NCBI GenBank assembly: GCA_900095095.1
Contig: FMBT01000374.1
Coordinates: forward strand, 1-64,000
DNA length: 64,000 bases
DNA from: Fragilariopsis cylindrus CCMP1102
Lineage: Eukaryota; Bacillariophyta; Bacillariophyceae; Bacillariales; Bacillariaceae
Reading direction: 5' to 3'
Part shown: positions 20,301 through 31,827 of the stretch, piece by piece
Numbering within the stretch: the first letter of the stretch is position 1
Layout: every line of letters begins with the position of its first letter
Program-made: the position numbers and the translations under genes
Notes under the pieces: model-generated
Seen by the model: only the letters and a program-made list of their open reading frames with translations
Database searches by the model: none
What the model was told of the DNA's origin: nothing

Positions 20301-22110
20301 TCGAAGCAATTCCATCCAATTTACCAGCAGCGATATTATCTCGAATCGATCCAGGAAATAATGATGGTTCTTGTGCAACATACCCGATTTGACTTCGCCA
20401 CCATTTTAAATTCAATTCAGTTAATGGTACACCACCTGCCATAACATGTCCACCAATTGGATCATATAGACGCAACAAAAGTTTACTGAGTGTACTTTTA
20501 CCACTCCCAGACGGACCTACTAATGCAACAGCTGTCCCAGCTTTAATCTTTAATGAGAAATTCGCAAGCACCAAATCACCTGGTCGGGATGGATATGAGA
20601 ATACAACATTTTTGAATTCCATACTACCATCGTAAGGACTCTTTTTACTACTACCTAGTAATTTTGTTCCTTTTACATTACCTGTACCATCAATGGCAGG
20701 TGTACGATGAATAGTACCATATATATCCACAGCAGCTGTACGACCTAAATTAATTGAATTTAAACCAGGATTCATTAATGCAATAAATTGTGCTGTTAAT
20801 ATAACACCATATATACATACCATAACCTCACTACCACTAATACCACAATCAGTTTCACGGAACATACATGCGAATGGACTTATATAACTTTGTTCAACTT
20901 CTACACGTGATGCTGCCTGTTCTGTACCAAAGACAAATGCAAATGTATATGTTATATAAAAGAATAATCCCATTAATCCTGATGCTAATTTAGATAATAT
21001 TTGAGACCGTATTGAATATTTTTGTGCCTCAATTGCATATTCTGTATAGTGTTGTACGGCCCAATTTTCAGCTCGTAATGATGCAATTGTTTTAATTCCT
21101 GTTAGAACTTCTGATGCGAATGCACCAGCGGATGCAAATTCAGCAAGTGCTTTACCACTACTTCGTCGCATATAACAACTAACAATACCAATAACGATAG
21201 CAATTAGTGGTAATACGCATAGCATAAATAATGCTAATGGTGGATCTAATCCCAACGAAACCATCAAGCACCCGATCGCACTTAGTAGATTAGAAAATGT
21301 ATCAGCCACAGCCCTACCGATCGATGTTTGGATTCTCGATAGACCATTAGCTGCCAATACAGGTAATTCTTGTGGATCGCCGCCACCGGGTCGTGTATCA
21401 AACCATGCTGCTTCTTGTCGTAATGCACTTTTAACGAATGCTTTTCGGATCCGTAATGTTTGTGCCTCACCAGTATAGGACCAGATTGCTACATAACATG
21501 TACCACTAATCAATGTAACAAAACCAACAATAGCAAAACTATATATTAATTTTTGCATTTCTTTCTGTAATATACTAATATCCCCACCGGCAGCAACTAT
21601 TGAACCAATATCATTGAATGTTTCTAATGATGTACTTAACAGGAGTAACCACGCTGGCATTGCTAAACCAGCAATTGCTGCCCAAAATAATCCAACTATC
21701 ATCCATATTTTTTCATTGAATGTAGAAAAATAAAACATTGATAGAAAACCAATTTTACTTGGTTCTGTAGCAGTAGCAGCAGCCACAACAGCAGGAGGAT
21801 CATCATCAACGCTCGTAGATAATGCAAGGTCTGTCGCAGCAAGATGATTTACTTTTTGTTGAACCGACTTAATTAAAACATCTGCAGCTGATATTGATCC
21901 TGCACCAGCTAAACCTGCTTGATAAAATCCTGCATCACTACTGTGTTCGCCGCTATTGTTTGCAGGTCGTCGATTCTTCTTGCTCTTTTTTCTTTTTTTC
22001 TTCTTGCCATTGCCATTGTCATTGTCATGATTATTCGTATTCGGCAACAACTCCTTCGTGGAGAGTTGACTATTCAAACCAACACCAATACCACCGTCGT
22101 TGCTACTCAT
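17345..22110 (-). CDS. ABC transporter, full-length ABCB (MDR/P-glycoprotein) type
   Basis: Five exons: 22110-20122, 20001-19974 (28 bases), 19838-19186, 19037-17836 and 17675-17345, all with GT..AG introns, give 1400 residues arranged TMD-NBD-TMD-NBD. The product is an ATP-driven exporter of lipids, xenobiotics or peptides; the substrate cannot be inferred. NBD1 has Walker [10 protein letters not shown] (~529), signature LSGGQIQR, Walker B ILLLDE and the H-loop AHRLST. NBD2 has Walker [10 protein letters not shown] (~1189), signature LSGGQKQR, Walker [13 protein letters not shown] and the H-loop AHRLET. All catalytic residues are present. The N-terminal ~120 residues are disordered and Lys-rich, and the linker has an acidic run ([12 protein letters not shown]). 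There is no plastid or mitochondrial presequence, so plasma or vacuolar membrane is likely. Exon 2 encodes only ATSALDTQS between Walker B and the D/H loops. Confidence 0.92.
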
Positions 22111-23035
22111 AATGAAAAATCAAAACAATGAATAATGAAGATATCTCTGCGCGTTATTGCGTGTCAAAGATACAGATGACGCTTTTACGTATCCTAATCA
22201 ATGAATGAATAGACCAAGCTTCAGAAGGCAAGTGTTGTCGTTACGTTAACTTACCGAAATGGCGATTGGAAAATAAAAAGTAGCATAATGCAATTCATTG
22301 CAAGTGCAAATTCAGTGACATCGACATCGGTATTTAGAGTATACAATTGCATTCTTTTCAAAAAGCACAAAGAACATCTAAAATTCGTACAGTACCATAA
22401 GTAGCTAAGTAAATGTGTGAGATCTTGGTGCGTTCGCGAAGGTATATTTACTTCTTGACAGCATTAAAGGGGGAATTGTAAGATATAATATCTCTCCCCT
22501 AAATATACGTGCACGCTTACATTGCTTCAAAGTAGTGCGCGTTAGTAAAAAAGTTAGCCGAGCAGGCAGAGATCTACTCACAAAATATTTGTGCTGTTTT
22601 GTGTTTTGCTACTTTATGGAGCATCCAAAAAGGTGAGTACACATACCGGTTCGAGAAAGATATAACAGAAGATGTGACAAAAATTGTAAAGCAGGACCCG
22701 TTGAGATGAAGGAGAGGTCAACACATCATTACTCTCTTACTTTTTAATCAAACAACCCCTTACGTTCTCTTTCATCAGAAGTACGATACCGTACATCGAA
22801 GCTACTTTCTGATCATTGAATGAATTGCTGTGGCAACTACTAGTAATAGTCTAAGAAAGCATAACCATTTGGCGAAATTAAAGAAGACTAAACAAACGGA
22901 AGATAAACACAAAGTGAAGAAAGCTGTTACATAATACATCGTTGATATTTAGTTAACTACCTATCTACCTATCTACCTGCCTACCTACCTACCTACCTAT
23001 ATCCTACACACTAAACGCTCAATAATTTACCTACC
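22111..23035. other. Divergent intergenic region between ABCB and LRR genes
   Basis: Shared upstream region. GTACAGTACC occurs at about 22389. A (CTAC)n/(CTACCTAT) microsatellite at 22960-23000 sits just before the LRR ATG, within its likely 5' UTR. No gene is supported. Confidence 0.45.
22960..23000 (+). repeat. (CTAC)n microsatellite in the LRR gene leader
   Basis: Tetranucleotide CTAC/CTAT units run in tandem and end about 35 bases before the ATG at 23036. Confidence 0.85.
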
Positions 23036-25998
23036 ATGACGACTCCGTACTCATCGTCGACATCGTCAACGTCGTCACCTCGATCAGCGGCAATTGCTGG
23101 AAATTATAGTGACAACAACAACAAAATTCTGAAGAAGAAGAAGAAAACACCATCATCATCATCCTCAACATCCAAAAAAGCAATTAAAATTGAAAACATT
23201 CCAGATGATATACCCGATCACGACAATAGGGATGCGAATGGACGACGGAAACATACCGTGCCGTATGCTGTTACATCAATGGAAACAATTGGTGGAGCTG
23301 TTGCTGTGGATGTGGATGGGTCCTCAATCTGTCCTATCTATGTGAGTGATTATGAAGACTCGCAGTCTGAATCGGAGCGTGCTGTACGTGGAGATCGTAA
23401 AGTGAATCATTTATTGGTCGCAAAGCAACATCAGCAGGAGCAGGAGCAACAATCATTATCAAAGATTGCTCACAAGAAGAACACAGTCAATCAGATGGTG
23501 CAACCAACAAGTGTAAATGAAGAAAATGAGGATGAACAATCGACACCAGAATGGTGTAAAAACAGTACAGCTGCTGCTGCTGCTGCTACTACTACTCCTG
23601 CTACTGCTACTACTACTGCTGCTGCTGCTGACATTAAGAAGAAAAAGAGCAGTAGAGGTATTTCTTCTTTGAAAAAGACAATAGCAATGGTTGCAAGAAA
23701 AAGTAGAAGTAAGAGTAGAGATAGGAAGAAGAAAACAGAAGTAGAAAAGAATGATCAGAAGGATAGATTACCATTACATATTGATGTAACAGCATTCGGT
23801 GATGGTGATGATGATAATGATCCAGTATTAGAAAAAGAATTGGAAGAAATTGCATTGAATGGACGTCGATCTGGTCTTATTAGTGGTACACCAGAAAAGG
23901 TTGCATATGATATTGAGAATGGTAAACCTAAAGGTTGGAGAAGAAAGAAGGATGCATCCACGAAGAAGAAAAATCAGATATTGTGGAAACGAGGAGGACG
24001 AAAATCAATTGCAAATTTTGATGATGATGATGCCGATAAGAGCGGGCACGGTGCTGAAACACTTGCTAAGGATAATACCACCACATTAAAGCAACGTATG
24101 ATGATGATGTTAACGAAGCATAAGATTTGGTCACTAGTTGTATTGGTTACTTTTCTCACTGCAATTGGATTGCTTTCATTCTCATTAGCGAATAAACCGC
24201 AACCAGGCGACCCATTAACGGAAGAACAACAAGAAATCCATAACATCTTAAGTCGTGTGTCTGGTGAAAAGCCATTGACGGAACAAGGTACACCCCAAAA
24301 TGATGCACGTGATTGGTTATTATATAAAGATAATATCGTATGGGATATTGAAAGTGAAGAAGGCATCATTCAACGATTTACATTAGCAAGTTTATACTTT
24401 GCTACCGGTGGTGGTGATAATACATGGGTGGAAAATAATTGGTTAATCGGACCGGAATGTGGAGATGAAAATAATGATGTTTGGTTTGGTGTTAATTGTA
24501 ATCTAGATGGTGATATTCGATCGATTGTTTTGGACGATTGGGGTCTATCGGGAACCATCCCCCCAGAGGTCGGCCATCTTTATAGGCTTGAAAATCTTAT
24601 CTTGAAGAATAATCCAAGCCTGATCGGTTGGATCCCTGTAACGTTTTCCCATTTGGGGAATCTCAAACAGCTCGCTTTGTACAATAACAATCTTTCGGGA
24701 GTTATTCCAGACATTTTCGAACATACAAAGTCCCTCAAGCTTATCAATTTGGAAGATAATAATATCCACGGTAGTATCCCACTAGAAATCCGACATTTGA
24801 AAAGTCTTGAAACACTTGTCCTCAAGAATAATCGTATGGAGGGTATCGTCCCTTTCACACAATTGTCATCAACGGGAGTAAAATATTTGGGTCTCAGTCA
24901 TAATCGTTTCTCTAGTAGATTGGAAACGGCTATAAATGACATGGATACAATTGAATACCTATATTTGGATCACAATATAATGAGAGGTACCATTCCGGTA
25001 CATATTGGAAAGTTGAGTCATTTAAGTACGTAAAATTCTTCTCTGTTTTTTTATGTTTTTGCCGTCCATTTTAAAATGACGTGATGCAATGCGATGGTCG
25101 ATACTTCAATTCGCTTACATTCTTTTTGCTATACACATCTTCCTCTCTCGCACAAAGAATCAATTGATCTTGGTAACAATGAATTCACTGGTAGCATCCC
25201 AACGGAAGTCGGACAGTGGAACCGGTTAGAATACCTTTCAGTAAACAACAATAATTTACAAGGACAAATCCCGATGAATATCGGTATGCTAACAAGTTTA
25301 AAAACCTTGAAGGTTAACTCAAACATGTTGACAGGAGTGGTGCCGGCGAGCATTTCTAACATGATCAATTTAAAGAGTTTGCAGCTATACGAGAATGACC
25401 TTTCAGGTGTTTTCCCCGAATCTGTATTACAATTGCAAAATCTAGGTAAGGACTCAAGAACAAACACTTGCGTTTTCCTATCGTTCGAACAAAAAAGTTG
25501 TAATTCTAACACGTTGCTACATTTTATGAAATCTGTAACACAGAAATTTTATCTTTGAGCTCCAATAGACTGACGGGCACGATTCCAACATCGATCATCT
25601 ACCTAAGTCCAACACTCAAGGGATTATACTTATCCGATAACTATTTCGATGGAACCATACCATCTCAACTAGGTGCCTTCACATCATTAGAGGCCCTATT
25701 TTTAGATACAAACAAATTGAGTGGTCCCATTCCAGATAGCTTTGGAGGACTCGAAGATCTTAAGCAACTTTATCTCTTCAGAAATCAACTAACTGGAACT
25801 GTGCCCGCAAGCTTACAGAATTTGAAAGATCTGAATGGAATTGGTTTGGAGACGAATAATATCAGTGGTGAAGTACCCGATGAAGTATGCGGACTTGTCC
25901 ATCACAAAAATATTGACATGTGGGCTGACTGTTCTGGTGACAACGCCTTGCAATGTCCCTGCTGTGATGTATGCTGCCCCGGAGATACTTGTATCTAA
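23036..25998 (+). CDS. Type II membrane protein with extracytoplasmic plant-type LRRs (paralogue A)
   Basis: Three exons, 23036-25025, 25158-25445 and 25544-25998, give 910 residues; the joins restore perfect LRR spacing (LSHLKSIDLGNN; LQNLEILSLSSN). Residues 1-~360 are disordered, Ser/Lys-rich and presumably cytosolic. A single membrane segment follows at ~364-386 (IWSLVVLVTFLTAIGLLSFS). The outer part has a capping region (LYFATGGGDNTW, then paired Cys in GPECGDENNDVWFGVNC). Next come about 15 plant-type repeats of the LxxLxLxxNxLxGxIP form, then a Cys-rich cap (LQCPCCDVCCPGDTC). No kinase domain is present. Receptor-like or adhesion roles are typical guesses for such proteins; the ligand is unknown. 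It shares architecture and both caps with the gene at 31828-34799. Confidence 0.88.
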
Positions 25999-28357
25999 TT
26001 TGTTTTTATAGTTAATAGAGAGAGAGAAAGAGAGAAGAGGAGGAGGAAGAAGAAGAAACAAGAGCCTATTGAAGCTAGATGTCTTTTTATCTCATTCATG
26101 CATTTTACATGTAATAGGAAAAGTTATATTATTTATACCACGATACGAATTCAAATATCATAGTTAGAATGTTGTAGTAGGTATCCATACCTCAAAAATC
26201 AGTTCTACTTATGCGAGTGGCATGCATATGGCAATGTAGCAGTACTATTTTAGAATTAAATAATTGCTAGGGCTGTTACTACCTGTAGCACTGCCTATCC
26301 CAAGCAGCAACAAGGATTTCCTTCTATTGCTTTGGATACTACTAGAGAAATTGACCTATGTTTTTCATGTTCTTGTGATGTTGAAATTCCTACTACCCAT
26401 TATATGGGAAAGATCTGAACCATTCTAGAGATGCACCTTGCCTGCATTGCAGATATAGCAACTGATATAGCAACTGATATAGCAGCAACAGCTAGCAAAA
26501 CAAATTGAAAAGATCGGTCTTGGAGTTGAGTGATTTACTTTTGAGTCCAGTCAAGTTATTTTGCATATACCGCCAATGTTGACATGCAAGAATTTTTATT
26601 GAGTTGACTGTTCACAACACGATACCATCATGGTTCAATAAAATATTCCACCACCTCTCGCAGTATGTATGTATATGTCGTGTGTGTCTGTGTGTTTGTT
26701 TGTTTTCTAGTTCCGCACCAAATTCTTCTTTATATAAAGTAGGGGGTAGCATTTGAGAGCCAGCCATGTGGGGGTTGGAGTGGCTGGATATCATGTTCCC
26801 AAAATTTACAGTAATAAAAGAAATGAGCAATGATTGGAGTACACTATGAAGAACAACAGAGAGTACTTATGGTGCCTTGATGTGACAGGGATCTATGGAT
26901 TCCTTCAGCAGCATATTGGAACTAAACTATGAGTTTGTATTCAAAGGTTGAGCTCAAAAACTGGGTCTTTTCAGTCTACACTAAGGTTAAAATATCTCTA
27001 TCAACCATCTGCACCATCCACACTACACACACACACCTTCTGCAGCATGCATGCATGATGTAGACAATGGAGCAAAAGAAGAAAAATGCGCTTACTATGA
27101 TACTGCAACTGGCAGACAAAAGACAAGTAGATGCTATACAATACAATACAAATGGAGATCCCTAGCAAAACCACCATCACTACTCACCCCTCCAGCAGCA
27201 GGAGCAGCAGCAGCAGTATTTATTGTAGCATTACAATGTACAAGCAACAATCCACACACAAAAAGATCCTCAGTCGTGGAATCAATCGATTCTTCAGAAG
27301 AGGAGTGAGTCGATGAAGTCCTGTGTCAATCAATTAATTCGTGTTTCACCACCAATTTTGTCGAGAGCACACGTAATTCAAAGTTCCTTTGCACGATTGG
27401 AAATAGAGAGAGAATGCGTTGGAAAATGAGAATGAAAGGAACGCGTGAATGAATGCATCAAAATCAATCAATCAGTGAGAATTGTACATCATCACACATC
27501 ATCACACTTTAATGTTTTTTGAGAAGCATCCTTTTCTGCATACCGGTACTGTACTTAGTACTGGTTGTATAAATACAGTAGCTAGTCTCTCTACGGTCTG
27601 AATCTACTCTATGCAGTGTTCCAGAGGAAATAGGAGGGGTTGTTAGTGCGTGCGTAACGCGACGAGATTTGGTACTGCAAGTGCCGGTACTCGAGTTACT
27701 TAATAGGGACGAGAAAAACTTCCAAGACACTTTGAGAACGTTACTACCAAGACACTGGATGAATCCAATGAGAACGTTGAAGTAATAATAATCATTTAAC
27801 TCAAATAGAATAGAACCGTGCGTATGTGGTATATTGACGATATTGAAAAACGAGAGGAATCAGTACAAATTCTACTTACGACAACAATTAATGACTAGGA
27901 AGTTTTTTCAAGTTTGTTTGTCCGTGAGATGCATCGCATTGGTGTTTCTATGCCCAGTTAGTTTTTCGCAAGCAACATATAAGAATTTAAAAAAAAAAGT
28001 CACGTGTCATTCTAATCCCGATTAGATTTTAATCTTGCAATGTCTGTGAGAATCATGCATGAAGGAATTGAAAGGAAAATTGTTGCACGGAATGAATGAA
28101 TCATCCAGTAGAAATTCAACAGCACAGCAAGCAAGTTCGAACGAGAACCGGAAAGGAATTGAAAATATGAATAACACGACAATAACGAGTGGCAAATCAA
28201 ACCACGAGAGTGCTGCGACACACTCACCTCTCATTCAATCTTTCTTTCGTCAATCTCATAATTTTAAATTTCGATCAGGTACAAACGCAAATACAACAAC
28301 AATAAGCAGCACTACTACGCTACACCTCTTCTCTCGGCCATTCTCATCATCCACAAC

Positions 28358-28396
<39 letters not shown>

Positions 28397-28398
28397 AC
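25999..28398. other. 2.4-kb intergenic region, no supported gene
   Basis: AT-rich. Contains a GA-rich run (26015-26055), three tandem 12-base units around CTGATATAGCAA (26452-26490), a CA run near 27020, and TACTGTAC at about 27545. Open frames of 60-85 codons occur but show no recognisable content. The last ~40 bases are (AAC)n directly in front of the ATG at 28399 and form its leader. Confidence 0.45.
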
Positions 28399-29850
28399 AT
28401 GAAGCTATCTTTTGCATCATCTCTCCTTTTCACCTCCCTCTTTGTGGGTGCCGCCGCTGCCGCTGCCACTACCGTTGGTACATCATCGTCGATTCATCTT
28501 CGTGGTGGACAACATCGTGATGATCTTTCCTCTTCTCAACAAGGTAATGATGAGATCGTGACCGTCTCTTCCTTTCTGGTAATTGATATTGTGGATGTTC
28601 CTATGGACGATCTCTCCTTAGAAGATCGTGCTGATTTCAATTATGCCTTCCAACAAGCCTTTGATACTATCCATGGTGATCGTGATGGTTTGTACTTAAG
28701 TGGTGAACAAATTGATGGCATCAACAATGTCAACGCCGAAGAATCGTCTTCGGATATCATTACTGCTCGACGACGTCGTCGACGACAACCACGTTGGGCA
28801 CCAAAGAAGTCCAGATATTATAATAAATGGGATATTTATCTTCATGTGGATATGAGTGGACGGTGTAATATGTGTCGAGATGATGATGCTGTTGCAATGA
28901 TGGAGGAGGATGCAGGTGAAACGGAAACGTCACTGCTTCAACTTCTTCTTGGTAACAACAAGAAGGAACAAGAAGCATCCGACTACGTCTTTGAGGAATC
29001 AAATTTGGATGCAGTTGCTGATGAATTCTGTCGCTTATTGAAAGATTCGAGCGGAAACAAGCGTTTCAAAAATGCCAAGATGTGTGATATTTTTATGTTG
29101 AGTGAAACGGATTACACTACTGCTCTTACTACGATTGCCTCTACTACTAATTCGATTGCCGCTGCCACTTCCACAGCAACAGCAACCGCAACCGCCAACG
29201 ACAATGATACACCCGAAGAAGAAGAAGAAGACAACATCCTCCCCACCGATTCCGAATCGTCCGATTCTTCTGCTTCTACCGTTTCTCTTCCATACTTTTA
29301 TGGCAACCAAGAAACAAGCAACAAGATCAAGGCCGCCGACGGAATCGTCGGAACAGGATTTCTTAAGATTACTGTAAATGGTATTGAGATGCAACAACGA
29401 AATGGTAGCACATGTGGTGTCTGGCATACTGCTGATTTATTTGATTTTAGTGCAGCAATTCATACTGCCTTCAATGCCATTCATGGTACTACCACGGATG
29501 GGATCTATGATGCTGGTCAAACAATTGATAAAATCAAATGTGTCCGTGGAGGAGCTGATGCTGCTTCTGCTGCCGTCGTCGTCGAAGCATTAGGAAGACG
29601 CAACAAGTCACTTTGGGGAGATCACTTTGAAATTTATCTTGCTATCGATATGAGTGGTGGAAAAAAAGACGGATCTTCCTCGTACCTCTCGGAAGCAAGT
29701 CTACGTGATATTGCTGATGCTGCCTCCGACGATCTGATTCGATTCGGTAATCCACATTTCCGACGTGTAATTGACTTGTCGATTGAAAATCTTACTAAGA
29801 GTGACTACTACGAGGCTGAGTTCGCTGAACAGCACAGCACAACAAACTGA
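28399..29850 (+). CDS. Secreted protein with two copies of a diatom-type domain, unknown function
   Basis: 483 residues, single exon. A signal peptide (MKLSFASSLLFTSLFVGAAA, cleavage near AAAAA) directs it to the secretory path. Two diverged copies of one domain are visible. Copy 1 spans ~56-240 with FNYAFQQAFDTIHGDRDGLY, WDIYLHVDMSGRCNMC and FKNAKMCDIFMLSETDY. Copy 2 spans ~321-474 with FSAAIHTAFNAIHGTTTDGIY, written here in part, then FEIYLAIDMSGG and FRRVIDLSIENLTKSDYY. The shared skeleton is F-x3-AF-x2-AF-x-TIHG...G-Y-x2-G-x2-ID-x-I...IYL-x-(V/I)DMSG...L-x2-(V/I)AD...F-x2-(A/V)...S-x-(T/S)DY. The copies are joined by an acidic, Thr/Ala-rich linker. I do not recognise the domain. An (AAC)n leader precedes the ATG. 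Confidence 0.75.
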   Translation: MKLSFASSLLFTSLFVGAAAAAATTVGTSSSIHLRGGQHRDDLSSSQQGNDEIVTVSSFLVIDIVDVPMDDLSLEDRADFNYAFQQAFDTIHGDRDGLYLSGEQIDGINNVNAEESSSDIITARRRRRRQPRWAPKKSRYYNKWDIYLHVDMSGRCNMCRDDDAVAMMEEDAGETETSLLQLLLGNNKKEQEASDYVFEESNLDAVADEFCRLLKDSSGNKRFKNAKMCDIFMLSETDYTTALTTIASTTNSIAAATSTATATATANDNDTPEEEEEDNILPTDSESSDSSASTVSLPYFYGNQETSNKIKAADGIVGTGFLKITVNGIEMQQRNGSTCGVWHTADLFDFSAAIHTAFNAIHGTTTDGIYDAGQTIDKIKCVRGGADAASAAVVVEALGRRNKSLWGDHFEIYLAIDMSGGKKDGSSSYLSEASLRDIADAASDDLIRFGNPHFRRVIDLSIENLTKSDYYEAEFAEQHSTTN

Positions 29851-30770
29851 TCAACTATTTAACAATCGATACATATAAATACAAACGAATACATACGGAT
29901 ACATACGGATATATACGAATACATACAAATACATACAAATGCATATTAATACATAATATTAATCCATACTTATACATACTATACAAACATAAAACTAAGT
30001 AATAATTACATTCAACTTATGTATCTAAATATATATTTCACATTAATTAAGTATCATATTGTTATTATTCACATGCATCATGTATGTGCAAGAATTAATG
30101 ATTAATGCACATACTGTAGCTAGTAAGTTATATAAGTAGGTAGAGAAGAGTACATACTACGCATCTATATATATCTGCACTATATTTTTACAACAAGGCA
30201 CAAAAATTAATGATGCATGATGCAGTCTGTATTCTACAAAAAAATGTTTTATCTACAAGTAGTGATGGTGAAGAGATATTTGACTTAGGAATGACGCAAT
30301 AATTTGAACAGTCCTTACCCAAATTTTGCAAACTAATCACACATAGAGAGGCAGCTAACATAGCCATTTAATTTTTGTATGATAATGTATGCAAATTGTT
30401 GGAAGAGAAGAGAAGGAATAAGCATGACGAACTGAAGTAATACTCTTCCAAGACAAAAAATGATAACAGCAGAAGATATCTATTTGAATTTTACATAAAT
30501 TCTCACTGTTGTAGTTAGAATATTGTTTAACTTTCTATTATCCCACAGACATCATCAGTCACCACTCTTGCTTCACTTTTGAGGAGAGTTGCTATGAAGA
30601 GAATATAATATGAAGGGCAGTTATAGTTACTGTATGTAACCTTCAAGATAGAGGAGTAGTCCAGGATACTGTAGGAGGAATAAGATCAGATAGATAGATA
30701 GATGATAGTGAACTAAAATAAATGCTTTCCCAAAATAAAATAAATTAAATATAAAATATAAAATAAAGAC
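29851..30770. other. AT-rich intergenic region with 10-base tandem repeats
   Basis: Directly after the stop, 29865-29960 is built from degenerate 10-base units (ATACATACGG, ATACATACAA, ATATACGAAT). The remainder is AT-rich without a recognisable gene. (GATA)n at about 30686-30702. Confidence 0.5.
29865..29960 (+). repeat. Degenerate decamer tandem repeat
   Basis: About nine 10-base units of the ATACATACRR type, in the 3' UTR position of the preceding gene. Confidence 0.75.
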
Positions 30771-30776
30771 AAAAAA
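30771..30776 (-). terminator. Pol III T-run behind the 5S rRNA gene
   Basis: Six T in the minus strand, starting three bases after the end of 5S helix I, as expected for RNA polymerase III termination. Confidence 0.75.
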
Positions 30777-30778
30777 GG

Positions 30779-30894
30779 AGAACAACACCTGGGATTCCAA
30801 CGTGGTCCCCCACCGTAGTACTAACCAGGCCCGAACATGCTTAACTTCGCTGAGCAGACGGGAAGCGGTGCTGTCATGTTGGTATGGTCGTTCT
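30779..30894 (-). rRNA. 5S ribosomal RNA
   Basis: Read on the minus strand the sequence has the universal 5S features. The 5' strand AGAACGACCATACC and the 3' strand GGTGTTGTTCT form an 8-bp helix I with one G-U pair. AGCACCGCTTCCCGTCTGCTC and GAAGTTAAGC (written in part) are the loop B/C region. AGTACTACGGTGGGGGACC covers the loop E and C-box promoter region. The length is about 116 bases, close to the usual 118-120. A T-run follows immediately. This is a solitary copy, 225 bases from a divergently oriented tRNA gene, with no large rRNA gene in the window. A 5S-derived retrocopy cannot be excluded, but the intact helix I and terminator favour a working gene. Confidence 0.9.
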
Positions 30895-31118
30895 CTCTAC
30901 TCTATCGAAAAATTAGCTATTTAAACTATGTGCACGTCAACGCGCGACAAACGCAATAAATTTACACATCATACCGCCGATCACAGTAAGGTTGATACAC
31001 GACATCGCTCACAACATTTATTACAACGACTGACACATCACAACACAAAGAAAGAAAGCAAAGAAAAAAAGCAGACCTTTATAATCGCCACGATCTTACT
31101 ACCCTTGTAACAGCAGTT

Positions 31119-31191
31119 ACCCGGTTAGCTCGGTTGGAAGAGCGCTCGACTTTTAATCGTGTGGTCATGGGTTCAATCCCCATATCGGGTG
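31119..31191 (+). tRNA. tRNA-Lys (anticodon UUU)
   Basis: A cloverleaf can be drawn: acceptor ACCCGGT with ATCGGGT (one G-U pair) plus discriminator G; D-arm GCTC..GAGC; anticodon loop CTTTTAA with TTT; T-arm ATGGG-TTCAATC-CCCAT. A-box (TAGCTCGGTTGG) and B-box (GGTTCAATCC) are present, and there is no intron. The anticodon stem CTCGA/TCGTG has one T-T mismatch at 28:42, which is unusual but tolerated. Translating the opposite strand yields the well-known artefact peptide MGIEPMTTRLKVERSSNRANR (part), a hallmark of tRNA genes miscalled as proteins. Confidence 0.9.
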
Positions 31192-31209
31192 TGATGTTAT
31201 GGATACCTC

Positions 31210-31213
31210 TTTT
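31210..31213 (+). terminator. Pol III T-run behind tRNA-Lys
   Basis: Four T, 19 bases after the tRNA 3' end; the first T4 run downstream. Confidence 0.55.
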
Positions 31214-31827
31214 GCCCATCATTGCCTCAAAGGCTCTTGAACGTGTTTCGATTCGGAATGAGATAGTGTAATAGCGTCTACACTGATCTAAACGTCGTTC
31301 CACAAAACGCTGTGATCAAAATTGTTCGGAATGCTCCTCCATGTTAGCGTTGATTTCGAAGTTATATAATTATTGAGATTATGAATATGTTACGATTGGA
31401 AAGACTGGAAATTGAACTATGAAATTAAGTCTTAATACATTACAGTATTAATTTTTCTGTAGATACTAGAATCAAAAAATATATTCAACACAATTCTATA
31501 ATTCTATCTATGGACATAAAGCTACTAATAGAGTCGTCGTCTGCCTCTACATTCACTATTGGATCTGGATTTATATGATAGATTTATGACAGGAACATCA
31601 TTATCGTATGGTCTAAGTACAAAAAAAAGCAAAGTCCTTTTTTCTCTTTTACACAATATTAGTATTATTTTAATTTTGATCTTAACCATTACCTAAAGAT
31701 ATTGATGTGATTGCGCCTATAGCAAATCATAGTTTACTCCAAATGATCCCGTCCCGATCCCGAATTCCCGTCCCGAATTTTGTCACCATTATATCTCTTT
31801 TTTATTTATTTTAATACCTCTAGATAG
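31214..31827. other. Intergenic, nothing recognised
   Basis: AT-rich sequence between the tRNA gene and the 3' end of the second LRR gene. CCCGTCCCGATCCCGAATTCCCGTCCCG-type tandem CCCGT/CCCGA words at 31747-31780 are the only visible structure. Confidence 0.35.

Noticed and set aside
28059-28398. 153-codon frame starting before the secreted-protein gene
   Set aside because: It overlaps the signal-peptide gene in another frame and its end is antisense-like low complexity; best taken as 5' UTR.
31079-31303. 74-codon minus-strand frame with MGIEPMTTRLKVERSSNRA
   Set aside because: This is the antisense translation of the tRNA-Lys gene, a common annotation artefact.
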